A stretch of 64,000 nucleotides of DNA from CAYNWT01 sp964450955. Its GTDB lineage: Bacteria > Planctomycetota > Planctomycetia > Planctomycetales > Planctomycetaceae. Both the position numbers and the translations under genes were made by a program. The notes beneath the pieces are model-generated. The model saw only the letters and a list, made by a program, of their open reading frames with translations, made no database searches and had not been told where the DNA came from. Positions 18,801 to 25,781 of this stretch are shown here, one piece after another (positions within the stretch are counted from its first letter, which is position 1; each line of letters starts with the position of its first letter). Location: positions 124,001 to 188,000 of the forward strand of contig CAYVFI010000006.1 in the NCBI GenBank assembly GCA_964450955.1. The letters are read 5' to 3'.

Positions 18801-20967
18801 AGGGCAATCACTATCGGCGCCGGAAGATAGCCCGAACGGAACCGTCGTCGGCGCTGTGCTGGCATCGGACGTTGATACGGTTGGTCGCCCGTTGGAGTAC
18901 AGCCTTGCAGACGACCTTGGCGGGCTGTTTGAAATTGACAGGGTCAGTGGTCAGATAACGCTGGCCGATACAAGCAACATCGATCACGAAACCACACCAG
19001 CGTATACGGTCCCGGTTATTATTTCTGACGGAGCCAACACCACGTCGCAGACAATCGAAGTGCTGATCACGGATGTCAATGAATCTCCCACGGGGCTGAC
19101 TCTCAGTAATGCGATCGTCGCTGAGAATTCGGTCGGTGTTGTCGTGGGGACTTTAAGCTTCGGTGACGTCGACGCCGGCGACACACACGCAATTACCGTC
19201 AGCGGGGACCCTCGCTTTGAAGTCGTCTCTGGTGAACTCAAGCTGAGGGCAGGGGAATCGCTTGATCATGAAAATGATGCTGACCCGACACCGCTGGTCA
19301 CTGTAACCGTTACAGACGCTCGTGGACTCAGCACATCGGAAGTGTTTGAGATAACCGTTACAGATGTCAACGAAGCCCCCGGGCCGATATCTCTGGAGGG
19401 TTCGACGGTCGCAGAACATGTCGCCGGCGGCGTTGTTGGAACCCTGACTGTGGCAGACAGCGACCTTGGTGACACTCACGATTTTACCGTGGAAGCCGGT
19501 TCTCCCTTCGAAGTGATTGACGGTGAACTGCGGCTGCGGGCAGACCAGAGCCTCGATTTTGAAAGCGATCCGACCGTGACTGTTTCTGTCACTGCTACCG
19601 ATGCGGGAGGAGACTCCGTTACGCAGGAATTCACGATTACCGTGGAGGATCAGCAGATTAAGAGCACCGACCGATCCGTCTCAATTGAAGAGGACGCGCC
19701 GGTGACAGCGTACGACCTGACGGCGTTCTTCTCAGGCATGGAAGACTCGGGGCCAATGACGTTCACTCTTCTTTCAGCCGGCGAGGAGGTTGAAACGGTG
19801 CAGAGTGATCTAAGCGAATTCCGAGTCGAAGGTGACCGACTGGTTGTTGACTTGATGCCGGACGCGTTTGGTTCTGAAGTCGTGACGATCATGGCCACGC
19901 AGTCAAACGGGGAAGCCGCGAGTGCCAATTTGCAGTTGGAGGTTATTCCGGTAAACGATGCTCCTCAGGTGACAACCACGGTGCGTGAGAATCTGAGGTT
20001 TGGTGTAGAAGCAACCGACGTTGATAGTCCCCAATCGGAACTGTCAGTCGTGAACATCGTTCAGCCAACAAACGGAACGGTCGACTTCGAGAACGGTGAG
20101 TTCATCTTCCGGCGAGCTGGCGTCTTTGTGGGTGGGCCAGACTCGTTTGCCTATCAGGTGCAGGACCAGCAGGGGGCTCTTTCCGATGTCGTGGAAGTCC
20201 AGTTGAATGTTCCGGCGGTGGTTCCGGCTACCGGGCTGGTAGGTCCGCAGCAGGCAGATAGCATACCGGTTCAGCAAACCGAAACAACAACAACAACCGA
20301 AGCCGACGAAGATGGAAGCGACAGCGACACTGATGATGGCTCGCTGGCCAGGAAGGTCGAACCATCGACAACACAAACGCCGGACCGCGAAGTGGATCTC
20401 GATAACGTGGACGGCATCTTCAATCCTCTGTTTGCGGATTCCAGCGACGACCAAAGCGATGAAGAAACGTTTACTCCGAGCTTCATTCCATTTCAGCAGG
20501 TGGCCATTGAGGAAGCCTCTGCTCGAACGGATTCACGGACCGACCTGAAGAATGGCCAGGCTCAGGAAATCGACGAGGGGCTCCGAGGTAAGACTGAAAC
20601 GGCCGTTAACGAAGAAGTTATTTCAGCCAGTCGTGTAATCTCAAAAAGGATGACCAGCACCATCGAGAAGGCACTGGGTGACGTCAGGGGAGATCTTGCC
20701 GAACCTCAAACGGATCAGATTGTGCTGACGAGGGCGGGGGTCAGCTTGGGCGGGCTGTCGGTCGGTTACATCATCTGGTTGCTGCGAGGCGGAAGTTTGG
20801 TGGCCAGTATGCTGACCTCCATTCCTGCCTGGCGGATGGTTGATCCACTGCCAATTCTTGACTTCCTTGATGGCAACGACGGCGACGAAGACTCTCTCGA
20901 TTCAATGATTGACCGAAACCAAAAACTGGTTTCAGCCAACGCTGCATCGCAAGGTCAGGAAGGATAA
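6823..20967 (+). CDS. Giant surface protein: DUF4347 caspase-like domain, Ig-like, beta-helix and cadherin-like repeats, C-terminal membrane anchor
   Basis: This 4714-residue protein has no classical signal peptide. Residues 41-53 contain LEERILYSA, like the LEPR-XLL motif at the N-terminus of many planctomycete giants. DUF4347 (about 88-245) has a SHG histidine (H148) and a YGC cysteine (C191), the dyad layout of caspase-like peptidases. Next come an Ig-like domain (255-385), a propeller-like repeat region (390-730), a right-handed beta-helix opened by ISLREAILAANN (about 840-1240), a second Ig-like and second propeller-like block (to about 1800), a run of cadherin-type repeats with TDVND linkers (about 2080-3145), an SdrD-B-like domain (about 3145-3290), a second beta-helix opened by LRQFITNANAI, and further cadherin-like repeats to about 4450. 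An acidic linker leads to a membrane helix near 4642-4664 and the tail PAWRMVDPLPIL. The kinase gene starts 3 bases downstream. Expected role: cell-surface or intercellular adhesin. The protease function of DUF4347 is inference. Confidence 0.9.
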   Translation: MKDNQDRQSLVAAVLASSRVRLQRVLTRRAGMQAGAKRNLELQDLEERILYSATPVPVPIDAEMAECVACEAPADTQGAASHQATQSVELVIVDESVEDYEELINGLTSNPEDQFEILILDSQRDGIEQITEMLASRDDIDALHIVSHGRDGAVQLGSTTLTADNLGLYAGMLGQWGDSLTADADILFYGCDLGASDAGREFVDSLAILTGADVAASDDLTGHADLGGDWELEINTGEIESSLTFSQVVQANWFSTLVAPEVEFTNGETIHANTSLRLGESDLDFTFDTDVGNEDIRVTLEVDHGSLTLANRAGLTVVGGDWFASSSVTVEGSESAFQSAAQSLIYTPDEDWTGVATVTVSVDDLHGGAASDSFAVGVLEPLTGGGSTIAGSGDIEFGRGLRRGVTRSISTALDGTSVIAWRNAATGEAHWRTLGADGQLGLIQDLSGSDSRFASVAIDKSDPNGSFIATWTVTESASEIRVQRFGFDGSTSGLIQNATSPGFVGENSSIASNAAGDYVVIWESPTGPRFQRFDRNDNPIDAGPVSVPDFAGVVNPAIGIDADRNLLISGENGGAYFTRYSGGSFSPTITLSTVANAGGTAIAVNEAGQGVITWHENGFLGWDVRVLQVNGDGTFKGPDFNAATTPNRVERNPSVSISEAGDFAIAWESDQLLEVVTYDWDGNTAGERRVDSNFSFNDNASISLLDGNNFVVAYSESVGGQPDVLARRFTTSVPDTADPAIVTQGPLTAMPGQTLTAEILLVDTDTNANELEVSYAPFGDITSVTEVAASGALRSINLDIAESATVGSTSTFTVAVIDNDGTSILRTVVVNIVASPAFEVTTATDVSDGGDTSSIAALVANPGTTGISLREAILAANNTPNSGSPDEITFNIAGAGPQVIELSLGGLPDITEAVRIDGTTQGDWVTIDGAGGFYTGLNFQAGSDGSEVTGLIVRDFGFAGITLDNDASDVAVYGNLLGSFADDGSVIAGEGNEGGIYVLGDDNIVGGLTASERNVLSGNTVYGLQFDATASGNQVIGNYIGTDSTGLVDHGNVGDGIRILTDSNNNVIDSNVISGNDQTGITFFQGSRENLVTSNLIGVGVDGVTDLGNSTQGISLLDNSRDNVIGGSAADANIIANNLSSGVSITGNATGNSLRFNEIFDNGALGIDLNGDAAHAVNDSLDGDSGPNELQNNPVLQAAVVQGTDLVVTGAINSTPDTTLFIDFYVSPFADPTGHGEAERHIGSISRTTDPSGEVNFVSTLPDVGVSLGEVVTATATDPNGNTSEFSLNVLASSGTQNIAPVNISSGFVRTGVDEPLLLASSFANHLRIADADAGVGSLRVSLEVGRGTLTLAQTDGISFATGDGFQDSTIVMFGRLADLNAALDGLVYEPEPGFTGVVDLLVETSDEGNSGSGGPKTDIDIVPISVGTEVPTVDAFLVNETTAGNQNTTSEATGTNAVTFLPDGSYVVVWTDDGNDPDGSRGIYARILNADGSEKVSEFQVSSDPRGSEKWASVASDAQGRFVVVWTQPDADDTGIYMRRFNADGSPLDVNDVRVNTHTNGTQEDARVAVNGDGRGVIVWEGEGATDSDGVYARTFTIDGGFEEPRELRVNENDVGNELNGRVAINDSGDWVVVYEADGIRVRQFDSSNNPGADSLVTAAPGHDFPTVAISNDGSFLIAYGRGTDIEYVTYSAAGVPGQRGAVNEGGELGTVAIAGDGTGHFVLAYEAASSVRRVGLFADGEVAQVTTPAGTIDLGGSRLPSVDIRDRYNAVFVWTIDSGDGSGSAVVARTTGTLQREGLRLSTEGAGAGAGATFGDGSVLAFEGNPVELGNTTAGSLEVIATLNEIFGPSAPGLNGLHVVERDIVVGLDSSPVQLRKGDWILSIDGEATLGTTVFEPEDLLLLRRVEGTEIATLSPVFEGNQRAQAIALIEQDTLIGDTIVRAGDVLFVRDSSGIGQDIWVAPVTSGGASQLLIRGSDIGIDSQITAFDLIEQPTVVGGRTLAAGTIILSTEDSVELGANNRSLSDEDLAAVTVTATTLGSGTTVATAQRLFDGSDVGLNGGDTESIDAVSVIAGAVDNAAPELTAVSPSLGTTDEDTPSSPVTVHSILDGTARDINGDWPGIAVTGFAGNGQWQYSIDGGALWVPITGVSPSAALLLGPTAEIRYVPDMVNGETAQLTYQAWDRTSGLEGATADASVNGGATAFSVASDTATLTVTEVNDAGTVTLTNLISNLSEATVLTSDLRVADISIADDGAGFNELSLSGPDAGDFTIVGRELFLKAGTTLNFDTRPTFNVTVEVDDAGVGGSPDSTATFVLNIDDVNTAPTVDTSLEVISLAENTPITTDRRVADLSVVDDVAGTNTLGLTGPDAASFVISGDKLYLRAGTVLDFETQSSYSVTVTIDDPTLGAGVDDSVDYVLTITDIDEAPRLTLQNVVNNIDENTPTPTSTRIADIVVTDDALGSYTVSLAGGDAADFVIVGSELHLRAGTTLDFESKPEFDVIVVVTDTVTGLNIDAPHTLIVDDLNEAPSLTLTAISTSLPEDISTAADVPVAEITITDDALGTNNITLTGTDAGIFDVVANQLVLRSGTTLDFETQQSYDVSVVLDDPAVGTGNEDTLTYSVTITDVNDVRPVVDFGQSFSVIESAAVGDSVGVVRGTDPDTVGALSDWRIEDGDVDGIFRIDPDTGEITISDTSNLDHERATSYTLAISVGDGVQRSLRENVEIHIVDVNDTAPVVPAGQGFTVAEDIANNAIVGQVTATDEDSNTTLEWSLSNDAGGRFTIDPDTGNILVLNTALLDFETAQSHTVAVVANDGVQDSAAQTVTITLTDVNDNAPVVGVGQSFTVAEDIANGSIIGVVAGTDADTNTTLTWSLTDNAGGRFSINPRTGQLIVANTDLLDFEDSAFDTVTVVANDGVNNSLSETVTINLTDVNDTAPVINFGQTFVISEDSPSGLVVGQATADDADTGTVLGQWSIVGGSSTFAIDSGTGIITVSDPSGLDFETASTSTLTLTVSDGTQTSVPVDVTINVTDVNDVAPTIVLPTPALTVNENAVDGTLVGALAQIDPDTVGFAQNWRIVGGDSDGVFQIDSVTGEIRVADGTLLDFEVQSSYTLEVQVNDGVQDSAIAEVRIDVIDVTTELTISGDIYEDIAGDGIQGANNLVGGVRVDLYRDTGDGIANGADVLVRSVFSTATDGYEFTGLADATYYVVVDSRTVTSTTDSAPAGVVWAEQTYGIVGSLQGDTLSAASGLLYGGRYADRSDDASALETAEHVTRVDLSDNATGVTFGFSFNVVTNTLGGDAQDDDPGSNRSVQGSLRQFITNANAIDGRNQLRFVPVEGTNADDGAGNEWWRISVTAALPAITDGGTVIHGVAWSSTDATRVLNTNDQVLGQQLAVGPGADGIAGTADDLTINGVEAPELEIVNDRETTVVGVGLHITAESTVVRNLAISGFGNTDPLSANIYIDMPGDSGGSSVENSVVGSSAGAVARPDDQSAGHNILVRGSDSGTIVGNLIGFSGTTGVSFIRGAADWVVIGNEFQGNVLESDVFDAIGVRSGASRITIVGNVIENSGGGAVDTFATEGNNIISDNLISSNVQLRGNAVGAVRLYGTGNVVERNTFIENRSTPTSVNGGVIVVAGEGFGHPASSGNWISQNRFIDNGGLSIDLTAPGGNTKRGDGLSTVPGFADDNGNRGIDAPEIREATAVDGIVQVVGRAEPSSTVEVYTAVADGVGELYLGEATTDVNGDFRFRFMTDGSIRAITASVTDRDLNTSEFGRLLRINRPPEITSPTTFTVDENVSSVARLTATDSDSSSLTWGISGGPDASRFSLTPAGELSFVVAPDFETDPREFELEVTVTDTEGATDVRTLLVEVASVNDNRPIFSTPAAVSVPESQVAVVDIVATDHDAPTQTVSYLIVGGTDAAEFTIDSVTGALAFVGARDFETPADFDGDNVYQVQVEASDGSTGTTLQDIVVTVTDVNDVAPDVAAGQSLSAPEDSPNGTVVGAVLASDVDTVGRPLEYSLADDLGGLFEIDRVSGQITLADTSNIDHETTPAYTVPVIISDGANTTSQTIEVLITDVNESPTGLTLSNAIVAENSVGVVVGTLSFGDVDAGDTHAITVSGDPRFEVVSGELKLRAGESLDHENDADPTPLVTVTVTDARGLSTSEVFEITVTDVNEAPGPISLEGSTVAEHVAGGVVGTLTVADSDLGDTHDFTVEAGSPFEVIDGELRLRADQSLDFESDPTVTVSVTATDAGGDSVTQEFTITVEDQQIKSTDRSVSIEEDAPVTAYDLTAFFSGMEDSGPMTFTLLSAGEEVETVQSDLSEFRVEGDRLVVDLMPDAFGSEVVTIMATQSNGEAASANLQLEVIPVNDAPQVTTTVRENLRFGVEATDVDSPQSELSVVNIVQPTNGTVDFENGEFIFRRAGVFVGGPDSFAYQVQDQQGALSDVVEVQLNVPAVVPATGLVGPQQADSIPVQQTETTTTTEADEDGSDSDTDDGSLARKVEPSTTQTPDREVDLDNVDGIFNPLFADSSDDQSDEETFTPSFIPFQQVAIEEASARTDSRTDLKNGQAQEIDEGLRGKTETAVNEEVISASRVISKRMTSTIEKALGDVRGDLAEPQTDQIVLTRAGVSLGGLSVGYIIWLLRGGSLVASMLTSIPAWRMVDPLPILDFLDGNDGDEDSLDSMIDRNQKLVSANAASQGQEG

Positions 20968-20970
20968 TCC

Positions 20971-23757
20971 ATGTTCCGTTTTACCGCGCGAACCAAACTG
21001 GCGTTCGGCCTGACGTCACTCATGTCGACCGTGCTGATGGCCTCATTGGTACTTGGACTGCTGCCGGACCCAACCTCTGAGAGACTGGATTCTCGAGGCA
21101 AACTGTGTACGGCAATCGCAGTTAGCAGTTCAATGCTGCTTAACACGGAAGATCGCCGAGCAGTCCGCGAAATGCTTACACAGATTGTGAAAATGGACGA
21201 CGAAGTTCTGTCCGCCGCAATCCGCTGCGCCGACGGTGAACTGCTGCCTGTAGGAAACCATAAACAGCTCTGGGCACCTCAGACTGACGGGGAAAAATCA
21301 ACAGACACCCACGTGTTTGTTCCGCTGTACCAGAGTGCTGATACAAAGTTTGGCAACGTTGAGATCCGGTTTAGTAGTCTGCAGCCAGAGGGACTTATGG
21401 GATGGCTGACTCACCCGATGGTCAGGTTGGCGGCGTTTGTAGGTTCAGCCTGCTTCCTACTGTTCTTTTTCTACCTTGGAAAGACACTGGAACACCTGGA
21501 CCCATCCCAGGCGGTTCCATCACGAGTTCGTAGTGCGTTGGATACTCTGGCTGAGAGTCTTCTGGTCATTGATGAATCCAGTCGGATTATGTTGACAAAC
21601 TCGGCATTCGAAAAACTGACAGGTAAGACCGCCACTGAGACAATGGGCCTGCCGATTGCTGAACTCGATTGGTTAGACCCTGAAGAGATGGAACGTCCGG
21701 ATACGTTTCCGTGGACTGAGACTCTGGAGACTTCGGTTGCCAAGTCCAACACCATGCTTCGCCTGCGGCTTGATAAGTCCGTGCATTCGTTCGTTGTTAA
21801 CTGCTCGCCCGTGCTTGGGCATGAAGACGACCTGCGTGGTGTTCTGATTACGCTGGAAGATGTCACGCAGCTTGAAGAGAAAAAACAGGAAGCACTTGCT
21901 GCGACTGAAGCCAAAAGCCTGTTCCTCGCAAACATGAGCCACGAGATTCGTACTCCGATGAACGCAATTATCGGATTCACCGATGTGCTTCGACGCGGGA
22001 TCGAAACCGACGAAGCCAAACAGCGCGAGTATCTGGATACGATTCATTCCAGCGGACACCACTTGATTGGTTTGATCAATGACATCCTGGACTTGTCAAA
22101 AATCGAATCCGGAAAGCTGGAAATCGAAAAACGCGACGCATCACCTCATGCGATGATGCTGGATGTGGCAAACGTTATGCATTTCAAAGCTCAGGAAATG
22201 GGGCTTGAGCTGAATGTTTTGACTGACGGTCGCATTCCGGAAACCATCGTGACTGACCCAACGCGGTTGCGACAGGTTCTTATGAATCTGCTTAGCAACG
22301 CGGTTAAGTTTACCGAAAAGGGTAGCGTGACGGTCATAGCCCGGTTGGACAAGGGCGAGTCCGGCACGCTGCTGGCCTTTGATGTGACAGACACGGGTAT
22401 TGGTATCCGCCCGGATCGTATCGATCAGATTTTCAGTCCGTTTGTGCAAGCCGACAATACGGTGACCCGGCGATTCGGTGGAACCGGTCTGGGCCTGGCA
22501 ATCAGTCGGCAGCTAGCCACCGCGCTGGGGGGCGAACTAACCGCGTCCAGTGTCTATGGTGAAGGGACAACGTTCACCGTGACAATCGATCCGGGTGCGA
22601 TCGAGAATGTCGAACACCTGACCATGGAAGAAGCTCGGCCGCGGTTGGCTTCAACATCAACGACCAGTCAAAAGCATACATACAAGCTGCCCCCTGCACG
22701 CGTCTTGCTGGCGGACGATGGTGAAGCGAACCGTCAGCTGGCATCGCTGTTGCTGACGCGTGCCGGACTGACTGTCCAAGAGGTGGAAAACGGAGCTGAT
22801 GCGTTGGCGAAAGCTATGTCGGAAGACTTCGATCTGATCCTGATGGATATGCAAATGCCGGTGATGGACGGTTGGTCTGCAACACGTGCACTGCGGCAAC
22901 GGGGCTACGAAAAACCGATTATCGCGTTGACGGCCGCTGCAATGGTAGAAGACGCACAGCGGTGCTTTGACGCAGGCTGTGATGATTTCCTGACCAAGCC
23001 AATCGAACTTGACAGGCTTATGTCCGCCATCGGCAAAGCTTTGAAGGTGGAGCCAGAAGTTGTTGATGCCGGTACACCAGTCGAGCTGGCTGTTTCTGCA
23101 GGTCCGGAACCAGCGTTGCTGGCAAAATCAGCTGCAACACAACCTACCCCCGCCGCCGAGGGCGTCTCCACCGCGCCAGCTGTCACAGCGGCAGTCCCAC
23201 CAATCGCGCCGCTGCCGAAGCCAACTTCACAAGCCGGTGTTCCAGCGGTTGTTGCTGTGAGTCAACCGATGCAGCCACAGCCTGTCGAACGGCAGCCTGT
23301 GACTGCTGAATCACCGCTGACTGAATCACCGATCGGGTCGGGATCGAATTTGGAACCGCCTTCAAAACACCCACCAGCCGTGGAGATTACCACTCCAGCT
23401 GTATCCGCAGGGCCCGAGTTGCGGCCGGTAGCTGGGCCTCCGATCATCTCTACATTGCCGACTGAGGATCCTGAATTCAGGCAGATCGTAGTTGGGTTTG
23501 TTGAGAAGCTGCACAGTGAGATGGCCGGGATCCGGGCGGCTGTGGCGGCGCAGGATTGGGACGAACTTGGCCGGAAAGCTCACTGGCTGAAAGGGTCGGC
23601 AGGAACAATGGGTTTCCACGAAATGACCGAGCCAGCGTTAAAGCTTGAGCAAGATGCTAAGAGTGCCGATGCCAATGGGGTTTCGAGTTCTATGGCGGTC
23701 ATCGAGGGAATCGTTGACAGAATCGTCGTTCCAGGCGAGACGCTGGTCGGTACCTGA
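20971..23757 (+). CDS. Hybrid sensor histidine kinase (PAS-HK-REC-Hpt)
   Basis: The 928-residue kinase has two membrane helices (about 9-31 and 147-168) flanking a ~115-residue periplasmic sensor with no recognised family. A PAS-like domain (about 185-305; SLLVIDESSRIMLTNSAFEKLTG) follows, then a HisKA domain with phosphoacceptor H324 in NMSHEIRTPMN, an HATPase domain with N-box LMNLLSNAVKFT, G1 DTGIGI and G2 GGTGLGLAIS, a receiver with D626 in ILMDMQMPVMDG, a Pro/Ala-rich linker of ~130 residues, and a C-terminal Hpt domain with H871 in HWLKGSAG. All catalytic residues of a four-step phosphorelay are present. It begins 3 bases after the stop of the giant gene, so the two are almost certainly co-transcribed, and the HD-GYP regulator downstream is the natural output partner. 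Confidence 0.95.
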   Translation: MFRFTARTKLAFGLTSLMSTVLMASLVLGLLPDPTSERLDSRGKLCTAIAVSSSMLLNTEDRRAVREMLTQIVKMDDEVLSAAIRCADGELLPVGNHKQLWAPQTDGEKSTDTHVFVPLYQSADTKFGNVEIRFSSLQPEGLMGWLTHPMVRLAAFVGSACFLLFFFYLGKTLEHLDPSQAVPSRVRSALDTLAESLLVIDESSRIMLTNSAFEKLTGKTATETMGLPIAELDWLDPEEMERPDTFPWTETLETSVAKSNTMLRLRLDKSVHSFVVNCSPVLGHEDDLRGVLITLEDVTQLEEKKQEALAATEAKSLFLANMSHEIRTPMNAIIGFTDVLRRGIETDEAKQREYLDTIHSSGHHLIGLINDILDLSKIESGKLEIEKRDASPHAMMLDVANVMHFKAQEMGLELNVLTDGRIPETIVTDPTRLRQVLMNLLSNAVKFTEKGSVTVIARLDKGESGTLLAFDVTDTGIGIRPDRIDQIFSPFVQADNTVTRRFGGTGLGLAISRQLATALGGELTASSVYGEGTTFTVTIDPGAIENVEHLTMEEARPRLASTSTTSQKHTYKLPPARVLLADDGEANRQLASLLLTRAGLTVQEVENGADALAKAMSEDFDLILMDMQMPVMDGWSATRALRQRGYEKPIIALTAAAMVEDAQRCFDAGCDDFLTKPIELDRLMSAIGKALKVEPEVVDAGTPVELAVSAGPEPALLAKSAATQPTPAAEGVSTAPAVTAAVPPIAPLPKPTSQAGVPAVVAVSQPMQPQPVERQPVTAESPLTESPIGSGSNLEPPSKHPPAVEITTPAVSAGPELRPVAGPPIISTLPTEDPEFRQIVVGFVEKLHSEMAGIRAAVAAQDWDELGRKAHWLKGSAGTMGFHEMTEPALKLEQDAKSADANGVSSSMAVIEGIVDRIVVPGETLVGT

Positions 23758-23993
23758 GCGTGGCGTCGATACCAAACTATGTGGCGGATAGCTCAATCCA
23801 ACTAGACCGTCATTGGGCCGGCCGTCTGGCTCTATGAGCCGGTTCTGTCGGTTGGTCGGTTTAGGCGAACTATTCTCGGCGTGCGGCGTGGCGATTGGTG
23901 TCGTCGCCTGGCAGCTGGCACTTGGACAGATTTCGCCCCTCGCGCGTTGATGCTGACCTAGCCTTGAGCGTCAGATTTCCATCGGAACCAGTG

Positions 23994-25739
23994 ATGTCTT
24001 CGTTGACTGAACAATATCCGTCGAACAAGCCCATTCCTGGGGGCGCGTCGGCCGGCTTATCTCCTCTCGATCGCGCCATCCGCGCATCGACGATCGTCAT
24101 TGTGGACGATGAGTCTGCCAACTTCATGGTGCTACGAAAAGTACTCGCCGAAGACGGGTACTCGCGCGTTGTGACGACCAGTGACTCAACAACCGCGATT
24201 GAGACCATACGCCAGTCCAAAGCTGACCTGGTCATTCTGGACATCATGATGCCCATCGTTGACGGACTGCAGATCCTGGGTGAGTTGCGAAGAGATCCTG
24301 ATCTGAAAGATACGTCGGTGGTCATTCTTACGGCCTCAAACGATCCGGCCATTCAGCAGCAGGCCACGGAACTGGGGATCTCCGATTTCCTGCGCAAGCC
24401 GGTCAGTCCCGGGGAACTCTGTTCTCGAGTCTGTCATGCATTGACCGTTGATCTGGATTTTGAAGAACCGGTCGTCGAACTTGCCGAAGCCGGACACGCT
24501 GCTGCCGATTTACCGGTTCCGGCTCCGGTGTCATCTGCACCACACCCGGATATGCGGGCGTTGAAAACTCTTGAACGAGAGGCTGCCCGCCACAAGCGGA
24601 CGATTACAAGTCAGCAGCCCGACGAAACATTAATCGACGACGGTAAGATAAGAAGTTCGCGGATTGTCATTGTCGATGACGAACCGTTTAACTTCATGGT
24701 GCTGAGAAAGTTTCTGGCAGACGATGGCTACACAGACATTCAAACAACCAGCGACTCCACGACCGCCGTTCAGACGATCATCGATGCAGAACCTGATCTG
24801 GTCATCCTTGATGTTGTGATGCCACAAGTCGATGGCATCGAGATCTTAACCGCGCTGAAGGCCAGTCCGGCTCTGGCCCACATTCCGGTCCTCATTCTTA
24901 CAGCGACAGCAGACGCGCGGGTTAAGAAAAACGCACTTGATATTGGCGCGACTGACTTTCTTAACAAGCCCGTTGATTCCAACGACCTGCTGCCTCGAGT
25001 TCGCAACTCAATCCAATACAAGCTGCAGCGAGACCAACTGCGAGACTACGCAGGTTACCTGGAAGACCAGGTTCAGGTTCGTACCTCAGAATTAATTGAA
25101 TCCCGCCGTGACATTGTGCGTTGTCTTGCGCGTGCTGGCGAGTACCGTGATACTCAGACTGGCTACCACGTTCTGCGAGTTGGAATGTACGCGGGTCTGA
25201 TTGCCGATGAGTTGGGATTCTCGCCGGCCGAAGTTGAAGATATCGAACTCGCGGCTCAGTTGCATGACCTCGGGAAAATCGCGATTCCGGATTCCATCCT
25301 GCTGAAGCCGGGCAAGTTGACGGAGCCGGAAATTCGAGAGATGCGACGACACTGCCGAATTGGGATGAAAATTATTCAGCCGAACCCGGTTTTGCCCATG
25401 GCAAGTCGAACCGGTTCCGGGATGAACCCAAACCGGTTGATTCAAATGGCTGCGATGATTGCGTCCACGCACCACGAACACTGGGATGGAAGCGGCTATC
25501 CGTGCGGATTGGCCGGCGAGCAGATTCCCATCGAAGGTCGAATTACGGCCGTCGCAGACGTGTTCGATGCGCTGAGTTCCAAACGCCCTTACAAAGAAGC
25601 TTTCGATTTTGATGAGTGCTTCGATATCATGGAACGTGATCGCGGAAAGCAGTTTGATCCTACGGTGCTGGACGCGCTAATGGTCCGGCGCGATGACATT
25701 ATTGAGATCCGCCTTTCGCACGAAGATGGCGCTGCGTAG
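23994..25739 (+). CDS. Response regulator with two receiver domains and HD-GYP c-di-GMP phosphodiesterase
   Basis: I use the ATG at 23994 (581 residues); the open frame extends to 23895 and GTG at 23991 is also possible. Two receiver domains are present with phosphoacceptors D83 (VILDIMMP) and D273 (VILDVVMP). They share long identical blocks such as IVIVDDE, NFMVLRK and TTSDSTTA, which points to an internal duplication. A short coiled segment leads to an HD-GYP domain with H424-D425 (HDLGKIAIPD), HHEHWDGSGYP (G501-Y502-P503) and the family-typical end ADVFDALSSKRPYKEAF. All metal-binding and GYP residues look intact, so c-di-GMP hydrolysis is expected. It lies 236 bases after the kinase on the same strand and is its likely phosphorelay target. 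Confidence 0.94.
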   Translation: MSSLTEQYPSNKPIPGGASAGLSPLDRAIRASTIVIVDDESANFMVLRKVLAEDGYSRVVTTSDSTTAIETIRQSKADLVILDIMMPIVDGLQILGELRRDPDLKDTSVVILTASNDPAIQQQATELGISDFLRKPVSPGELCSRVCHALTVDLDFEEPVVELAEAGHAAADLPVPAPVSSAPHPDMRALKTLEREAARHKRTITSQQPDETLIDDGKIRSSRIVIVDDEPFNFMVLRKFLADDGYTDIQTTSDSTTAVQTIIDAEPDLVILDVVMPQVDGIEILTALKASPALAHIPVLILTATADARVKKNALDIGATDFLNKPVDSNDLLPRVRNSIQYKLQRDQLRDYAGYLEDQVQVRTSELIESRRDIVRCLARAGEYRDTQTGYHVLRVGMYAGLIADELGFSPAEVEDIELAAQLHDLGKIAIPDSILLKPGKLTEPEIREMRRHCRIGMKIIQPNPVLPMASRTGSGMNPNRLIQMAAMIASTHHEHWDGSGYPCGLAGEQIPIEGRITAVADVFDALSSKRPYKEAFDFDECFDIMERDRGKQFDPTVLDALMVRRDDIIEIRLSHEDGAA

Positions 25740-25781
25740 CAGGCTGGGGTGGCTTGTTGAAAGCTCCGTGGGATTGCCCCG

